The notes beneath the pieces are model-generated. The model made no database searches, had not been told where the DNA came from, and was given only the letters and a program-made list of their open reading frames with translations. Positions 1 through 7,890 of a stretch of DNA of 64,000 nt are shown in pieces. Position numbers and translations under genes: made by a program. This DNA comes from Actinomadura violacea (GTDB taxonomy: Bacteria > Actinomycetota > Actinomycetes > Streptosporangiales > Streptosporangiaceae): assembly GCF_017573465.1 (NCBI RefSeq), contig NZ_JAGEPF010000007.1:248001-312000 (forward strand). Direction: 5' to 3'. Numbering within the stretch: the first letter of the stretch is position 1; every line of letters begins with the position of its first letter.

Positions 1-261
1 AAGCGCCCGGAGGCCCGGACGCGGATCCCGAACCTGTTCATGGCGGGCGACTACGTCCGGACGAACGTCGACCTGGCCACCATGGAGGGCGCCAACGAGT
101 CCGGCCGCGCCGCGGTCAACGCGCTGCTCGACGCGTCCGGCTCGCCCGCGCGGCGCGTCGAGATGTACACGCTCTACCGGCCGCCGGAGCTGGACGGCCT
201 CAAGAAGCTGGACGCGCAGCGCTACCGCGCCGGGCAGCGCAACCTCTTCGACACCCTGTGA
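1..261 (+). CDS. FAD-dependent amine oxidase/desaturase-type oxidoreductase, C-terminal end only
   Basis: The reading frame is open from the first base and stops at 261, so only the last 86 residues are present. They contain the motif LFMAGDYVRTNVDLATMEGA, typical of the C-terminal FAD-binding end of amine-oxidase/phytoene-desaturase-like flavoproteins (the GD followed by ATMEGA contacts the FAD). The remainder lies before the window, so substrate and start cannot be judged. It is followed by a 96-base gap before the kinase gene. Confidence 0.75.
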   Translation, partial: KRPEARTRIPNLFMAGDYVRTNVDLATMEGANESGRAAVNALLDASGSPARRVEMYTLYRPPELDGLKKLDAQRYRAGQRNLFDTL

Positions 262-357
262 GCGAGAACCGCCGTGCCGGCCGTCCGAGCCTTATAGACG
301 GCAGTATCTTTTTGGTAGCCTGTGCCCCCGGATCACGTCGTGCGGTGGGGGATGCCA

Positions 358-2508
358 GTGCGGCCGCTTCAGGCTGGGGACGCGCCGGGCATCGGCCCGT
401 ACCGGCTGCTCGCACGGCTGGGCGCCGGCGGCATGGGGACGGTGTTCCTCGCCGCCTCGCCCGGCGGCCGGCTCGTGGCGCTCAAGGTCGTGCGAGCCGA
501 ATTCGCCGACGACGACCGGTTCCGCGAAAGGTTCCGGCGGGAGATCGCCGCCGCCCGCCGGGTCAGCGGCCTCTACACCGCGCCGGTGCTGGACGGCGAC
601 GCCGACGCCCCGCACCCCTGGCTCGCCGTCGCCTACGTGCCGGCCCCCACGCTGGCCGAGGCGGTCGCCGCGATCGGCCCGCTCCCGGAGGCCCCGCTGC
701 GCGCGCTGGGCGCCGGGCTGGCCGAGGCGCTGCTGGCCGTGCACGCGGCGGGCCTGGTCCACCGCGACCTCAAACCGGGCAACATCCTGCTGGCCGGCGA
801 CGGCCCGAAGGTCATCGACTTCGGCATCACCAAGGCCGTCGACGCCTCGCAGCTCACCGGCACCGACGGCGTGCTCGGGACCCCGGCGTACATGTCGCCC
901 GAGCAGATCACCGCGAGCAGGGACGCCGGCCCCGCGTCCGACGTGTTCTCGCTCGCGGCCGTGCTGGCGTACGCGGCCACCGGCATCGGCCCGTTCAGCG
1001 CCGGAGACCCCGCGTCCCTGCTCTACCGGGTGATGTACGAGGAGCCGCGGCTGGACGGGGTGCCCGGACCGCTGCGCGGGCTGCTCGCCGCCTGCCTGGA
1101 CAAGGAACCGGGCGGGCGTCCGGGACCGCAGGCGGTGCTGGACGCGCTCCTCCCCGCCGATCCGGCGGCGCTGATCTCCCCCGCGCTCCGCCGGGAGGTG
1201 GCGGCGCGGGAGGCGGAGGCCACGGCGGTGGCCTCCGCGCCCGTCACGCTGCCTCCGCCTCCGCCGCAGGCCGACGATGGCGGCGCCCACCCCGGGCGGC
1301 GCCGCGTCCTGCGCCTGGCGGCGGTCGCCGCCGTCGCGGTGGCCGGCACCGGCGGCGGCGCCACGGCCTGGGCGCTGAACCGCCGGGACGCCAAGCCCGT
1401 CAAGCCCGCCCCGCGCGTCAGCCGCCTCGCGACCGCCCCCGCGCCCGCTTGGACCCTTTCGTGGCCCGGACGGTTCGACGACGGGCTGGGCCTGAACGTC
1501 TCCCTCGCGGGGGACACGGTGGTGTGGCGCGGGCACCGGGCGATCCTCGGCGTGCACGCCGCCTCGGGCCGCCGGCTCTGGACCTTCGACCGCCCGACCG
1601 GGGGCTCGTCCATATTCAGCCCCGGCTACCGCGTTTTCGGCACCGCGGTCTTCGCGCTCGCCGCCACCGACGCCCCCCGGCCGAACGTCGTCCATGTGAT
1701 CGACGCGGCGACGGGGTCCGCCAGACCGGTGGAGCTGCCCGGCGAGGTCACCGAGCTGACCGACGTGTACGGGACGATCGGGAGCACGGCTTTCGTCGGC
1801 GGCACCGTCCGCCGCACCGGCGACGAGATGGTCGTGTTCGCCGTGGACGTCGGCAGCGGACGGGTCCTGTGGCGCTTCCCGAGCGGAGCTGACAAGATCT
1901 CCGGCGTCGCCGACGGCGGCCGCCTGTACGTCATGACGCCGGAAGTGCTGCTCGGCATCGAGGCCGCGACGGGCGACACGGCGTGGAAGCGCACCTGGTA
2001 CACGGGAAAGGCCGACAGGGCCACGACGTATCCGCTGGTGCTCGGCGACGGCCTGCTGTTCTTCGGCGCCACCGGACTGGGGAACGTCCAGGCTGCCGGT
2101 ACCCGTGACGGGAAGGCGGCCTGGACGAAGGCCAACGACGACATGCAGAGGCCCGTGGTCGTGCTGGGCTCCACCCTGGTCGCCATGGGAGGGAACGGCT
2201 TCTCCCTCTACGACCAGGCCACCGGGACCCTGCGCCGGCGGCTGGCCTCCACCGCGGCCGACCTCGACGCCATCACCCCGTCCGCCGCCGGATCGCCCGG
2301 CCTCCTCGTGGCGTCGTTCACCGGCGACTCCGACTCGTCCGGCGTCAGCAAGGACAGCGGCTTCTTCGCCGCCGCCCCGGACGGCGGATCGGCGTGGGCG
2401 TACCGGGGGCCGTCCTACAACAACGACGGCTGGAGCGTGGCCGTGTCCGGTACGACCGTCTACGCGACCGACAGCAGGCGGCTGGTCCGCTTCCGGCCGG
2501 GAGCCTGA
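358..2508 (+). CDS. Serine/threonine protein kinase with C-terminal PQQ-like beta-propeller
   Basis: The protein is about 716 residues. The N-terminal kinase domain shows the glycine loop GAGGMGTVF, the lysine in VALKVV, the catalytic loop HRDLKPGN near residues 135-142 and DFGITKA. A proline-rich linker leads to an arginine-preceded hydrophobic segment near residues 315-340, probably one membrane span. The rest has repeated Trp/Gly strands of a PQQ-type propeller that would lie outside the cell as a sensor. I chose GTG 358 because GGGGG lies 6 bases upstream; in-frame starts at 322 and 352 are possible but worse spaced. The stop overlaps the next start by one base. The ligand is unknown. Confidence 0.85.
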   Translation: MRPLQAGDAPGIGPYRLLARLGAGGMGTVFLAASPGGRLVALKVVRAEFADDDRFRERFRREIAAARRVSGLYTAPVLDGDADAPHPWLAVAYVPAPTLAEAVAAIGPLPEAPLRALGAGLAEALLAVHAAGLVHRDLKPGNILLAGDGPKVIDFGITKAVDASQLTGTDGVLGTPAYMSPEQITASRDAGPASDVFSLAAVLAYAATGIGPFSAGDPASLLYRVMYEEPRLDGVPGPLRGLLAACLDKEPGGRPGPQAVLDALLPADPAALISPALRREVAAREAEATAVASAPVTLPPPPPQADDGGAHPGRRRVLRLAAVAAVAVAGTGGGATAWALNRRDAKPVKPAPRVSRLATAPAPAWTLSWPGRFDDGLGLNVSLAGDTVVWRGHRAILGVHAASGRRLWTFDRPTGGSSIFSPGYRVFGTAVFALAATDAPRPNVVHVIDAATGSARPVELPGEVTELTDVYGTIGSTAFVGGTVRRTGDEMVVFAVDVGSGRVLWRFPSGADKISGVADGGRLYVMTPEVLLGIEAATGDTAWKRTWYTGKADRATTYPLVLGDGLLFFGATGLGNVQAAGTRDGKAAWTKANDDMQRPVVVLGSTLVAMGGNGFSLYDQATGTLRRRLASTAADLDAITPSAAGSPGLLVASFTGDSDSSGVSKDSGFFAAAPDGGSAWAYRGPSYNNDGWSVAVSGTTVYATDSRRLVRFRPGA

Positions 2509-4640
2509 TGGCCGCGCTGGAGCCCGGCGATCCCCGCCAGGTGGGGCGGTACCGGCTGCTGAGCCGGCTGGGCCAGGGCGGCATGGGGCGCGTCTTCCTC
2601 GCCGCGTCCCCCGCCGGCCGGGCGGTCGCGATCAAGATGGTGTGGCCCGCGCTGGCGGGCGACCCGGCGTTCCGGGCCCGGTTCCGCGCCGAGGTCGAGG
2701 CCGCGCGGAAGGTCTCCGGCGCCTTCACCGGCCCGGTGGTGGACGCCGGCCCGGACGCGGCGGTGCCCTGGCTCGCGACCGCCTATGTCCACGGGCCCAG
2801 CCTGAAGGACGCCGTCGCCCGGCACGGCCCGCTGCCCGAGCCGATGCTGCGCGCGCTCGGCGCGGGCCTCGGCGAGGCCCTCGCGGCCGTCCACCGCGCG
2901 GGGCTGCTGCACCGCGACCTCACCCCGGCCAACGTCCTGCTGGCCGCGGACGGGCCGAAGATCATCGACTTCGGGATCAGCCGGGCCGCGGACGGCACCG
3001 GGCTGACCGCCGAGGGGCAGTTCGTCGGGACGCCCGGCTACATGGCGCCCGAGCGGTTCCGCGGCGAGGACCCGGATCCGGCCCTCGACGTCTTCGCCTT
3101 CGGCGCGGTGATGGCCTTCGCCGCCACCGGGCGCCCGCCCTTCGGGACCGGGCCCGTGCAGACCAAGATCTACCGGACGCTCCACGAGCAGCCCGACCTG
3201 GACGGTGTCCCGCCGTCGCTGGCGGCGATGGTCGCCGCCTGCCTGAGCACCGACCCCGCCCGCCGCCCGCCCGTAGCGCTGCTGCCCCGGCTGCCGGGCG
3301 CCCCGCCGGGCGGGCCCGGCTGGCTGCCCGGTGCCATCGACCGGGAGGTCCGCGAGCACGAGCGCACCCTCGTCATGGACCTGCGGGACGCCGTCCGGCG
3401 CAGGACGCGCCGCCGGCTCCTGGCGGGCGGGGCCGCGGTGGCCGGTCTCGCGCTCGCCGGCGGCGGCACCGCGGCGGCGCTCGCGGCCACCGACCGGAGC
3501 AGGCGGGTCCCGCCGCCGCCCCGGTTCCTGTGGCAGGTCGAGCTGCCGAAGAGCGGCGACATCGCGGTGCCCGTCATCACCGCCCACGGGGTCTTCGTCT
3601 TCGAACTCTTCACCAAAGTGGCGGTGTCCTACGACATGACCACGGGACGGAGACTGTGGTCGGAGAAGATGAACAACGCCACGGTCGACGAGGACTCCGT
3701 TTATGCCCAGCGGAGCCGGGGCGGCGGCCTCGTCGCCATCGACCCGGCCTCGCGGGCGCGCCGCTGGACCGCCGCGCTGCCGTCCGGCTACGACGTCCGC
3801 GACTTCTACGGTCCGACCGGCGGGCTGCTCGTCCTCGGTGACGGCGACGGGACCGTCCTCTGCCATGACGCGCGGACCGGGAGGCACCGGTGGACCTACC
3901 GGGGGCGGGACGCGACCGACCTGCGGGGCGTCCAGGGCGGCAGCCTCATCGCCGCGTCCGGCGATGAGGGCGACAGCCGGGAGGGCACCGTCCTCGGGCT
4001 CGACACCGCGACCGGCGCGGTCCGCTGGACCCGCACCTACGGCAACACGCGCCTGGCCCTGCCTGAAGGCGGCGACCTGCTCTTCGGTGCCCAGGCGGAG
4101 CACACGCTCGACGCGATCTCCGCCGCCACCGGCCGGACGGTGTGGAGCGCCGAACTCCCAGGCGCCGCGGGCGACCTCAGCGAAGGCACCCCCAGGGTCA
4201 CCGTGGCGAACGGGACGGCCTACGCCGGCACCCGCGGCCTCTACGCACTGGATCTGGCCACCGGTCGGCGCAGATGGGCGTACGAACCGCCGGCGTCGGG
4301 CGGCGACGCCCGGACCTTCCTGGTGGAGGGCGAACGCGCGTACATCTTCGACGACCACGAGCTGGTCGCGCTCGACGCCCGCACCGGCCGCCGCCTCTGG
4401 TCGGCGGCCACTCCCGCCGACGACACCGCTCCGCTTGTCACCGCGGGCGGACTGGTCTGCACAGTGGCCGCGGGCGTCACCGCTCCGGGCTTCTACGGCT
4501 GGGACGCGGTCACCGGCAAGCCGGCGTGGAGGCGTCCGCCGGCGTCCTCGAACGCCGACGACCAATGGGTCCTGACCGGTGCCGGCCCGTTCCTGGTGGC
4601 ACTCCAGAACGCCGCACTGGTCGCCTTCCGGTTCGCGTGA
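2508..4640 (+). CDS. Second serine/threonine protein kinase with PQQ-like beta-propeller
   Basis: The protein is 710 residues and a clear paralogue of the preceding kinase. It has the glycine loop GQGGMGRVF, VAIKMV, HRDLTPAN starting at residue 135 and DFGISRA. A basic and hydrophobic segment near residues 301-328 is probably the single membrane span. The C-terminal propeller repeats (ATGRRLW, ATGAVRW, RTGRRLW) are typical of PQQ-like sensors. The ATG shares its A with the TGA of the upstream gene, so translation is coupled. Thr replaces Lys in the usual HRDLKP, which still occurs in active kinases. Tandem duplication is the simplest origin. Confidence 0.85.
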   Translation: MAALEPGDPRQVGRYRLLSRLGQGGMGRVFLAASPAGRAVAIKMVWPALAGDPAFRARFRAEVEAARKVSGAFTGPVVDAGPDAAVPWLATAYVHGPSLKDAVARHGPLPEPMLRALGAGLGEALAAVHRAGLLHRDLTPANVLLAADGPKIIDFGISRAADGTGLTAEGQFVGTPGYMAPERFRGEDPDPALDVFAFGAVMAFAATGRPPFGTGPVQTKIYRTLHEQPDLDGVPPSLAAMVAACLSTDPARRPPVALLPRLPGAPPGGPGWLPGAIDREVREHERTLVMDLRDAVRRRTRRRLLAGGAAVAGLALAGGGTAAALAATDRSRRVPPPPRFLWQVELPKSGDIAVPVITAHGVFVFELFTKVAVSYDMTTGRRLWSEKMNNATVDEDSVYAQRSRGGGLVAIDPASRARRWTAALPSGYDVRDFYGPTGGLLVLGDGDGTVLCHDARTGRHRWTYRGRDATDLRGVQGGSLIAASGDEGDSREGTVLGLDTATGAVRWTRTYGNTRLALPEGGDLLFGAQAEHTLDAISAATGRTVWSAELPGAAGDLSEGTPRVTVANGTAYAGTRGLYALDLATGRRRWAYEPPASGGDARTFLVEGERAYIFDDHELVALDARTGRRLWSAATPADDTAPLVTAGGLVCTVAAGVTAPGFYGWDAVTGKPAWRRPPASSNADDQWVLTGAGPFLVALQNAALVAFRFA

Positions 4641-4693
4641 GCCGAGCTCGATCCCGCGATCGGCCGGCAGGGCCTGGCCGCCGCGCTGATTGC

Positions 4694-4714
4694 TTGATAC
4701 AAACGACGTATCAA
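4694..4714. promoter_or_regulatory. Perfect inverted repeat, probable TetR operator
   Basis: TTGATAC (4694-4700), 7-base spacer, GTATCAA (4708-4714): perfect 7-base arms, 24 bases before the MpaB-family gene, whose operon ends in a TetR regulator. Size and symmetry fit a TetR dimer site, implying self-regulation of the pair. The link is inferred from position. Confidence 0.7.
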
Positions 4715-4737
4715 CGTCTCAGAGCGGGTGATGCGGT

Positions 4738-5601
4738 ATGACCGACCTCGACGTCAAACCGATCCAGGCCGGGGCGATCCCCGGTCCCGACTCCCTCATC
4801 TGGCGGTACGCGGGCGACTGGCGCGGCGCGTTCGGCGGCCGGGCCGTCCTGCTGCTGCAGGTCGCGCATCCCGTCGTCGGCGCGGGGGTCGCCGAGCACT
4901 CGGAGTTCCTGGAGGACCGCTGGGGGCGGCTCCTGCGCACCGTCGAGTCGACCATGAACTTCCTCGGCTACCGCGGCGAGGAGCGCGGCCGCAGCGAGGC
5001 CGCCCGGCTGCGCGAGATCCACAAGGACATCAAGGGCGTCGACGCGCAGGGCCGCCGCTACCACGCCCTCAACCCCGAGGCCTACCTCTGGGTGCACGCC
5101 ACCCTGCTGCACGGCATGATCCAAACGCAGCGGCTGTTCGGCACGCCCCTCACACCCGGCCGCGAACGCGTCCTGCACGAGGAGTGGGCGCGGCTGGCGG
5201 TCGCGCTCGGCATCACCGAACGCCACATCCCCGAAAGCCCCGCCGCGTTCCGCGACTACTTCGACACGATGGTGAACGAGCGGCTGGAGGACAACGCGAC
5301 GGTGCGGCTGCTCATCGAACTGGACCGCAAACCGCTGCCGCCCCCACCGCGGTGGCCGCTGCCCGGGTTCGCCTGGTCCGGCATCGCGGGGCCGCCGACG
5401 GTGATGCTGGGCCGGATGGGCGTCGGCTGCCTCCCGCCCGTCCTGCGGGAGCGGTTCGGGCTGCGCTGGACGTCCGGCGACGAGCGCCGTTTCCGGCTGT
5501 TCGCGCGGGCCATGCGCGGCGGCGACCGGGTGCTGACCGACCGGCTCCGCTACTCGCCGGTCGCCGCCCGCGCCATGCGCCGGGCCGGCCGCGGCCACTA
5601 G
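4738..5601 (+). CDS. Oxygenase MpaB family (DUF2236) protein
   Basis: The 287-residue protein has the DUF2236/MpaB-like pattern: an N-terminal segment around QVAHPVVGAGVAEHS, then YLWVHATLLHGMI and a mostly helical fold. Family members include latex-clearing protein and the mycophenolic-acid oxygenase MpaB, which bind heme or metal and cleave C-C double bonds; the histidines here fit that role. The substrate is unknown. ATG 4738 is the best in-frame start although its ribosome site is weak. A TetR gene follows 13 bases later, and a palindromic operator precedes it, so the pair is probably one self-regulated unit. Confidence 0.8.
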   Translation: MTDLDVKPIQAGAIPGPDSLIWRYAGDWRGAFGGRAVLLLQVAHPVVGAGVAEHSEFLEDRWGRLLRTVESTMNFLGYRGEERGRSEAARLREIHKDIKGVDAQGRRYHALNPEAYLWVHATLLHGMIQTQRLFGTPLTPGRERVLHEEWARLAVALGITERHIPESPAAFRDYFDTMVNERLEDNATVRLLIELDRKPLPPPPRWPLPGFAWSGIAGPPTVMLGRMGVGCLPPVLRERFGLRWTSGDERRFRLFARAMRGGDRVLTDRLRYSPVAARAMRRAGRGH

Positions 5602-5614
5602 GCTCGGAGGCATC

Positions 5615-6235
5615 ATGACCGAGCCGACGGACCGGGCGCCGCTGAGCGACCTGCTCGCCGGCCCCGCCGCGTCCGGGCCGCAGGTCGACCGGATCCTCGA
5701 CGCCGCCCTGGGGCTGTACGGGACGTTCGGGCTGCGCCGCACCACGGTCGACGACGTCGCCCGCGCGTCCGGGCTCGGCCGCGCGACCATCTACCGCCGC
5801 TTCCCGACCAAGAACGACCTGGTGACGGGGGTGCTGCTGCGCGAGGCCCGGCGCTTCTTCGCCGAGCTGGACGCCGCCGTCGCGGCCTGCCCGACGGTGG
5901 AGGAGCGGATCGTCGAGGGGTTCGTCGCGACGCTGCGGATCAGCCGGGAGCAGCGGCTGGTGAACCGGCTGCTCGTCCTGGAGCCCGACCTGCTCCTCCC
6001 GCACGCCACCGGCCGCGCGGGCCCGCTGCTCGCCGCCGCGCGCGGCTACCTGGCCCGCCGGCTCCGCGCCGCGCAGCTGCAGGGCGACGCGGGCGCGTTC
6101 GACCCGGAGGTGGTGGCGGAGATCCTGATCCGCCTGACCCACTCGCTCCTGCTCACGCCGGAGGGCCACATCCCGCTGGACGACGACGGTGCCCGCGCGT
6201 TCGCCCGCCGCTACCTCACCCCGATGATCCGCTGA
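5615..6235 (+). CDS. TetR/AcrR family transcriptional regulator
   Basis: 206 residues. The N-terminal helix-turn-helix (TTVDDVARASGLGRATIYRRF, beginning near residue 43) is textbook TetR; the C-terminal ligand domain is variable. GGAGG sits 5 bases before the ATG. It is directly downstream of the MpaB-family oxygenase and probably binds the TTGATAC palindrome at 4694-4714, repressing both genes until a substrate-like ligand appears. That target is inferred from layout. Confidence 0.88.
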   Translation: MTEPTDRAPLSDLLAGPAASGPQVDRILDAALGLYGTFGLRRTTVDDVARASGLGRATIYRRFPTKNDLVTGVLLREARRFFAELDAAVAACPTVEERIVEGFVATLRISREQRLVNRLLVLEPDLLLPHATGRAGPLLAAARGYLARRLRAAQLQGDAGAFDPEVVAEILIRLTHSLLLTPEGHIPLDDDGARAFARRYLTPMIR

Positions 6236-6236
6236 C

Positions 6237-6267
6237 CCGGTGCCCGCCGCCCCGCGGCGGACACCGG
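6237..6267. terminator. Bidirectional hairpin terminator
   Basis: CCGGTG-cc-CGCCGC, a 3-base loop, then GCGGCG-ga-CACCGG form a long GC hairpin directly between the convergent TetR and aldehyde dehydrogenase genes. There is no U-tract, as is common in actinomycetes. Confidence 0.6.
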
Positions 6268-6279
6268 CCCGGCGTCGTG

Positions 6280-7704
6280 TCAGGCGTTGTAGCCCATGAT
6301 GGCCTTGGTCTCGAGGAACTCCTCGAAACCGAGCGCGCCCCACTCGCGTCCGTTGCCGGACTGGCGGTAGCCGCCGAACGGCGCGTTGAAGTCGGGACCC
6401 GCGCCGTTGAGGTGGACGTTGCCGGTGCGGATGCGGCGGGCGATCGCCTTCGCGCGGTCGGCGTCGCCGGAGATGTAGCCGGACAGGCCGTAGAGGGTGT
6501 CGTTGGCGATGCGCACCGCGTCGTCGTCGTCCTCGTAGCCGATCAGCACGAGCACCGGCCCGAAGATCTCCTCGCGGGCGATCGTCATGTCGTTGGTGAC
6601 GTGCGAGAACACCGTCGGGCGCACGTAGTACCCGGTCTCCAGTCCCGCGGGCTTGCCGGGCCCGCCGGCCTCGACCTTGGCGCCCTCGCCGATGCCCTTC
6701 TCGATGAGCTGCTGGATCCGGCCGTACTGCGTCGCCGACACGACCGGGCCGATCCGGGTCGTCTCCTCGCGCGGGTCGCCGACCGTGATGTTGCGCGCGG
6801 CCTCCGCGGCGATGGCGGCGGCCTCGTCCATGCGCGCGGCCGGGACGAGCATCCGGCTCGGGGCGTTGCACGACTGGCCCGAGTTGGTGCACATGTTGCC
6901 GACGTCGCGGGCGACGACGGCGGCCAGGTCGGCGTCGTCCAGGACGATGTTGGCGGACTTGCCGCCGAGCTCCTGCGCGACCCGCTTGACGGTCGGGGCG
7001 GCGGCGCGCGCCACCTCGATGCCGGCGCGGGTGGAACCGGTGAACGACATCATGTCGATGTCCGGGTGCGCCGACAGCGGCGCGCCGACGCCGAGGCCGT
7101 CGCCGTTGACCAGGTTGAACACGCCCGCCGGGACGCCCGCCTCGTCGAGGATCTCGGCGAACAGGACGGCGTTCAGCGGCGCGACCTCCGACGGCTTGAG
7201 CACCATCGTGCAGCCGGCGGCGAGGGCCGGGGCGACCTTGCAGGCGATCTGGTTCAGCGGCCAGTTCCACGGGGTGATCAGCCCGCAGACGCCGACCGGC
7301 TCGCGGGTGACCAGGGTGGTGCCCATCGCGCTCTCGAACTCGAACTCGGCGAGCACGGCGCGCGCGGTGGCGAGGTGGCCGAACCCGGCGGCGGCCTGCG
7401 CGGCCCGCGCCAGCGAGAGGGGCGCGCCCATCTCCTGGCTGATGATGTCGGCGAGCTCCTCCATCCGCCGGCCGTAGACGGCGATGATGGCGTCGAGCAG
7501 GTCGAGGCGCTCCTGCTTGGTGGTGAGCGAGAAGGTCTCGAACGCCTCCTTCGCCGCGGCGACGGCGGCGTCGACGTCCGCCGCGCCGCCCATCGCGATG
7601 GAGGTGATCGGCTGCTCCGTGGCCGGGTTGACGACCTCGAGCGTCGTGTCGGTGCGGGGGGCGACCCACTGGCCGCCGATGTAGAACTGCTTGACGTGGT
7701 CCAC
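6280..7704 (-). CDS. NAD(P)-dependent aldehyde dehydrogenase
   Basis: 474 residues, normal for the family. It has the cofactor region ITPWNWPLNQ, the FTGSTRAG glycine turn, the general-base glutamate in QELGGKSA, the nucleophile cysteine in NSGQSCNAPSR, and the C-terminal EEIFGPVL and PFGGYRQSGNGRE motifs. It should oxidise an aldehyde to a carboxylic acid; the substrate cannot be told. The GTG start is preceded by GGAGGAAG at good spacing. It is monocistronic, divergent from the phospholipase gene and convergent with the TetR gene. Confidence 0.93.
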   Translation of the reverse strand: MDHVKQFYIGGQWVAPRTDTTLEVVNPATEQPITSIAMGGAADVDAAVAAAKEAFETFSLTTKQERLDLLDAIIAVYGRRMEELADIISQEMGAPLSLARAAQAAAGFGHLATARAVLAEFEFESAMGTTLVTREPVGVCGLITPWNWPLNQIACKVAPALAAGCTMVLKPSEVAPLNAVLFAEILDEAGVPAGVFNLVNGDGLGVGAPLSAHPDIDMMSFTGSTRAGIEVARAAAPTVKRVAQELGGKSANIVLDDADLAAVVARDVGNMCTNSGQSCNAPSRMLVPAARMDEAAAIAAEAARNITVGDPREETTRIGPVVSATQYGRIQQLIEKGIGEGAKVEAGGPGKPAGLETGYYVRPTVFSHVTNDMTIAREEIFGPVLVLIGYEDDDDAVRIANDTLYGLSGYISGDADRAKAIARRIRTGNVHLNGAGPDFNAPFGGYRQSGNGREWGALGFEEFLETKAIMGYNA

Positions 7705-7800
7705 GGGCTTCCTCCGGCAGTGAACTGGCCGTGCTTCGTTGCAGGCTCAACATACGAAACCCGTTCGGTCCGGTAAACGCCCGCCCCGGGCGAGCCGCCT

Positions 7801-7837
7801 CCCGGTCACATGAATGTCTTTCATGTTCGTTACCGGG
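7801..7837. promoter_or_regulatory. Nested inverted repeats between divergent genes
   Basis: Perfect inner arms ACATGAA/TTCATGT (7808-7814 and 7820-7826) sit inside outer arms CCCGGT/ACCGGG (7801-7806 and 7832-7837), with centres offset by about 2 bases. The location in the divergent promoter region suggests a repressor or activator site; no cognate regulator is adjacent. Confidence 0.45.
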
Positions 7838-7890
7838 CGGACGCGTGATCGCGGTCGTCCCGTTACCCGCGCGGCGCACGCTTTGCGGGC

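Noticed and set aside
292..1695. Long antisense reading frames opposite the first kinase, and similarly 2460-4565 opposite the second
   Set aside because: Arg/Gly/Ala-rich low-complexity shadows expected at about 73% GC; no family motif and no ribosome site.
6277..7776. Plus-strand frame opposite the aldehyde dehydrogenase
   Set aside because: Shadow of the dehydrogenase, whose catalytic motifs are clear on the minus strand.
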